DNA of 7,999 nucleotides from Actinomycetes bacterium (lineage in GTDB: Bacteria; Actinomycetota; Actinomycetes; Actinomycetales; Cellulomonadaceae). How positions within the stretch are numbered: position 1 is the stretch's first letter; the number at the start of each line of letters is the position of its first letter. The stretch spans positions 1 through 7,999 of the forward strand of contig JAEWCA010000105.1 in NCBI GenBank assembly GCA_023390875.1. Direction: 5' to 3'. The notes below the pieces were generated by a model. That model did not search any database, had not been told where the DNA came from, and worked only from the letters and a program-made list of their open reading frames with translations. Below, one piece after another: positions 5,893 through 7,999 of the stretch. A program made the position numbers and the translations under genes.

Positions 5893-7362
5893 ATGACCCC
5901 GTCGCTGCCCCCGACAGTCGCCGCCCACGTCCCCACCGAGATCCTCGTCGACGGGGCGTGGCGCCCCGCGCGGAGCGGTCGCACGTTCGAGGTCGCCGAC
6001 CCCGCGACCACGGAGACGTTGTTCGACGTCGCCGACGGCGGCGAGCAGGACGCGCTCGACGCGCTCACGGCCGCCGACGCCGCGTTCCCCGCGTGGCGGG
6101 CCGTCGCGCCCCGGCAGCGGGCCGAGCTGCTGCGGGCCGTGTTCGAGACGATCACGGCGCGCACCGAGGACATCGCGTCGCTCGTCACGGCCGAGGGCGG
6201 CAAGCCGCTGGCCGAGTCGCGCGCGGAGGTCGCGTACGCCGCGGACTACGTGCGGTGGTACTCCGAGCAGGCGGTGCGCCTCGACGGCCTGGCCCGCCGG
6301 GCGCCGTCGGGCACCAACCACCAGCTCGTGCTGCGCCGGCCCGTCGGCCCCGCGCTGCTCATCACGCCGTGGAACTTCCCGATCGCGATGATCGCCCGCA
6401 AGGTCGCGCCCGCGCTCGCCGCCGGCTGTCCCGTCGTCGTCAAGCCCGCGCAGCTCACGCCGCTCACCACCGCGTTCGTCGCCGAGATCATCCGGGCCGA
6501 GCTCGTCGAGCGCGGACTGCCCGCGGGCGTCATCAACGTCGTGCCGTCGGCGTCCGCGCGGTCCGTGTCCGGTCCCCTGCTCGCCGACCCGCGGCTGCGC
6601 AAGCTCTCGTTCACCGGGTCCACCGAGGTCGGCGCGAACCTGCTCAAGCTCGCCTCCGACAACATCCTGCGCACGTCGATGGAGCTCGGCGGGAACGCGC
6701 CGTTCCTCGTGTTCGACGACGCCGACGTCGACGCGGCGGTCGAGGGCGCCGTCGCCGCGAAGATGCGGAACGCGGGCCAGACGTGCGTCGCGGCCAACCG
6801 GTTCCTCGTGCAGCGCGGGATCGCCGACGACTTCACGGAGCGGCTCACCGCCGCGTTCGACAAGCTCGTCGTCGGCCACGGCGCCGACAGCGGCACGACG
6901 GTCGGGCCGCTCATCGAGAAGTCGGCGGTGGACCGCGTGGAGGAGGTCGTGTCGCAGGCCGCCGACGCCGGCGCCCGCGTCCGCATCGGCGGCGACCGGC
7001 CCGACCGGCCCGGCTACTTCTACAACCCGACCGTCCTCGACCGCGTCGACCCCGGGCTGCGGCTCGTCACCGAGGAGATCTTCGGACCGGTCGCGCCCGT
7101 GGTGACGTTCGGCTCCGAGGAGGAGGGCGTCGAGCTCGCGAACGGCACGCCGTTCGGGCTCGTCGCGTACGCCTACACGCGCGACGTCGCACGCGTGCTG
7201 CGCCTGGCCGAGTCCGTCGAGACCGGGATGCTCGGCGTCAACCGCGGCATGGTGTCGGACGCGAGCGCCCCGTTCGGCGGCGTCAAGGCCTCCGGGCTGG
7301 GCCGGGAGGGCGGCGAGGCGGGCATCGAGGAGTACCTCGAGACGACGTACGTCGCGCTCTGA
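5893..7362 (+). CDS. gabD: Succinate-semialdehyde dehydrogenase, NAD(P)+-dependent aldehyde dehydrogenase family
   Basis: The 489 residues form a complete aldehyde dehydrogenase. Visible sites are TPWNFP (158-163, N161 of the oxyanion hole), cofactor-binding K184 in [14 protein letters not shown] (240-247), general-base E264 in MELGG, nucleophile C298 in NAGQTC, and EEIFGP (394-399). SSADH-specific marks include the substrate-carboxylate arginines in IARK (R169) and MRNAGQTC (R292), S455 in [12 protein letters not shown], and the C-terminal [21 protein letters not shown]. This enzyme oxidises succinate semialdehyde to succinate, linking GABA breakdown to the TCA cycle; related aldehydes such as glutarate semialdehyde are possible. 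The second cysteine of the usual TCVC redox-switch motif is alanine here (TCVAAN, A300). The ATG at 5893 gives a normal N-terminus; the open frame upstream to 5005 is antisense to thyA. There is no Shine-Dalgarno. No gabT or gabP is adjacent, so the physiological substrate is less certain than the family. Confidence 0.9.
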   Translation: MTPSLPPTVAAHVPTEILVDGAWRPARSGRTFEVADPATTETLFDVADGGEQDALDALTAADAAFPAWRAVAPRQRAELLRAVFETITARTEDIASLVTAEGGKPLAESRAEVAYAADYVRWYSEQAVRLDGLARRAPSGTNHQLVLRRPVGPALLITPWNFPIAMIARKVAPALAAGCPVVVKPAQLTPLTTAFVAEIIRAELVERGLPAGVINVVPSASARSVSGPLLADPRLRKLSFTGSTEVGANLLKLASDNILRTSMELGGNAPFLVFDDADVDAAVEGAVAAKMRNAGQTCVAANRFLVQRGIADDFTERLTAAFDKLVVGHGADSGTTVGPLIEKSAVDRVEEVVSQAADAGARVRIGGDRPDRPGYFYNPTVLDRVDPGLRLVTEEIFGPVAPVVTFGSEEEGVELANGTPFGLVAYAYTRDVARVLRLAESVETGMLGVNRGMVSDASAPFGGVKASGLGREGGEAGIEEYLETTYVAL

Positions 7363-7366
7363 CGCA

Positions 7367-7393
7367 GGCCGTCGGGTCCGGCGAACGACGGCC
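7367..7393 (+). terminator. Hairpin terminator candidate after gabD
   Basis: GGCCGTCG (7367-7374) and CGACGGCC (7386-7393) form a perfect 8-bp stem with an 11-nt loop, starting four bases after the gabD stop. No T-tract follows. A second small stem, CCGCC-GCGG-GGCGG (7406-7419), lies just downstream. Confidence 0.5.
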
Positions 7394-7450
7394 GGGTGCG
7401 CGACACCGCCGCGGGGCGGCAGCGACAGGTCGTGCACCCGCCGCGGTCCG

Positions 7451-7466
7451 ACCGGCGCGCGCCGGT
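7451..7466. promoter_or_regulatory. Candidate operator: 16-bp perfect palindrome before azlC
   Basis: ACCGGCGCGCGCCGGT is identical to its reverse complement over all 16 bases. It ends four bases before the putative -10 box (7471-7476) and 17 bases before the azlC GTG, so it would fill the -35/spacer region. A dimeric repressor or activator could bind here. The alternating GC core makes chance occurrence more likely than in balanced DNA. Confidence 0.35.
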
Positions 7467-7470
7467 GTGC

Positions 7471-7476
7471 GACAGT
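7471..7476 (+). promoter_or_regulatory. Weak -10-like box (GACAGT) before azlC
   Basis: GACAGT ends seven bases before the GTG at 7484, with no Shine-Dalgarno between. It resembles the GACACT box before gabD. The match to TANNNT is partial (A2 and T6 only). Confidence 0.3.
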
Positions 7477-7483
7477 GGCCCGC

Positions 7484-7999
7484 GTGAGCCGACCCGCCGA
7501 CGACGCCCGCCGGGTCGCGGTCCGTCAGGCCGTCTCGGTGTCGGTCGCGACCGGCCTCTACGGCGTGTCGTTCGGGGCGCTGTCCGTCGCCGCGGGCCTG
7601 TCCCTCCCCCAGACCATGGCCCTCAGCCTGCTGATGTTCTCGGGCGGCTCCCAGTTCGCGTTCGTGGGCGTGCGCGGCGCCGGCGGCGCTGCGGGGGCGG
7701 CGATCGCCACGGCCGGGCTGCTCGGCGTCCGCAACGGCCTGTACGGCCCCCAGGTCGCTCCCCTGCTGCGCGCGCGCCGCTGGCGCAAGCCCCTCGCCGC
7801 GCAGCTCACGATCGACGAGTCCACCGCGGTCGCGACCGCGCAGCGCGACCCGGCCGCGGCCCGGGTGGGGTTCTGGTGGACGGGCGTCGGCGTGTTCGTG
7901 ATGTGGAACCTGTTCACGCTGGCCGGCGCGCTCGTCGGCGACGCGCTGGGGGACCCGCGCCGGTACGGCCTCGACGCCGCCGCGGCCGCCGCCAGGCTG
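7484..7999 (+). CDS. azlC: AzlC-family permease, N-terminal part (3' truncated by window end)
   Basis: GTG at 7484 opens 172 codons that run off the window without a stop. The product matches AzlC, the large subunit of the AzlCD pair that exports branched-chain amino acids (BrnFE in corynebacteria), in the cytoplasmic membrane. Family marks are the first helix region [20 protein letters not shown] (21-40), [19 protein letters not shown] (45-63), [17 protein letters not shown] (79-95), [15 protein letters not shown] (106-120), and the helix [24 protein letters not shown] with GDALGDP after it (129-158). About four to five membrane segments are visible; the last ones are missing. The GTG start gives a short basic N-terminus ([14 protein letters not shown]) before helix 1. 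No Shine-Dalgarno was seen. A small azlD partner would be expected just beyond the window. Substrate specificity is inferred from family only. Confidence 0.88.
   Translation, partial: MSRPADDARRVAVRQAVSVSVATGLYGVSFGALSVAAGLSLPQTMALSLLMFSGGSQFAFVGVRGAGGAAGAAIATAGLLGVRNGLYGPQVAPLLRARRWRKPLAAQLTIDESTAVATAQRDPAAARVGFWWTGVGVFVMWNLFTLAGALVGDALGDPRRYGLDAAAAAARL

Noticed and set aside
7398..7406. Third GACAC-type -10-like box in the gabD-azlC gap
   Set aside because: It resembles the gabD box (gggtgcgcgacac) but no ATG or GTG start follows at a leaderless distance, so nothing supports a gene there.
5791..7437. Extension of the thyA frame upstream through the region antisense to gabD (open frame to 7437)
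   Set aside because: The added residues are low-complexity antisense sequence. ThyA homology starts at the ATG at 5790, which has its own promoter-like box.
5820..7487. 555-codon + frame over gabD
   Set aside because: Almost entirely Arg/Ala/Gly/Pro, a shifted frame of gabD.
7558..7917. 119-codon minus-strand frame at the window end
   Set aside because: Antisense to the AzlC coding sequence, which is strongly supported by family motifs.

Overview
The window is about 73% GC by eye, with G/C-ending codons, GTG and TTG starts alongside ATG, and a thyA-dfrA-dapA-rnj block. This points to a high-GC actinobacterium. The protein style and the promoter/start layout suggest Micrococcales, perhaps near Cellulomonas, but that placement is inference. 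No rRNA, tRNA, mobile element, CRISPR array or prophage sequence was seen. This is ordinary chromosome.

Layout. Bases 2-601 (+) hold the C-terminal part of a GlxA-type AraC-family regulator that begins before the window. Bases 701-1695 (+) hold a possible 11-codon upstream ORF coupled through a GTGA overlap to a ten-helix EamA/DMT transporter. Bases 1696-1788 are a short convergent gap containing hairpins. Bases 1789-5790 (-) hold a tightly packed cluster, in transcription order thyA (thymidylate synthase), dfrA/folA (dihydrofolate reductase), dapA (4-hydroxy-tetrahydrodipicolinate synthase) and rnj (RNase J). Bases 5791-5892 form a divergent promoter region. Bases 5893-7362 (+) hold a gabD-like succinate-semialdehyde dehydrogenase followed by a strong hairpin. 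Bases 7484-7999 (+) hold the first 172 codons of an AzlC-family permease, cut by the window end.

How the genes work together. ThyA makes dTMP and releases dihydrofolate, which DHFR recycles; the two genes overlap by 4 nt and are probably translationally coupled. DapA commits aspartate semialdehyde to the lysine/diaminopimelate pathway for peptidoglycan. Its gene sits 14 nt upstream of rnj, which encodes a major mRNA-processing nuclease. The dapA-rnj pairing is familiar in actinobacteria. The flanking genes (regulator, exporter, aldehyde dehydrogenase, AzlC) are accessory metabolism and transport with no visible functional link to the cluster.

The most notable signal is in gene starts. At the upstream ORF, dapA and thyA, a TANNNT -10-like hexamer lies exactly 6-7 nt before the start codon and no Shine-Dalgarno sequence is present. 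A weaker GACANT version occurs before gabD and azlC. This predicts leaderless transcripts at operon heads, while the internal genes use a Shine-Dalgarno (rnj) or stop-start overlap (dfrA, the transporter). No new multi-gene system was found.
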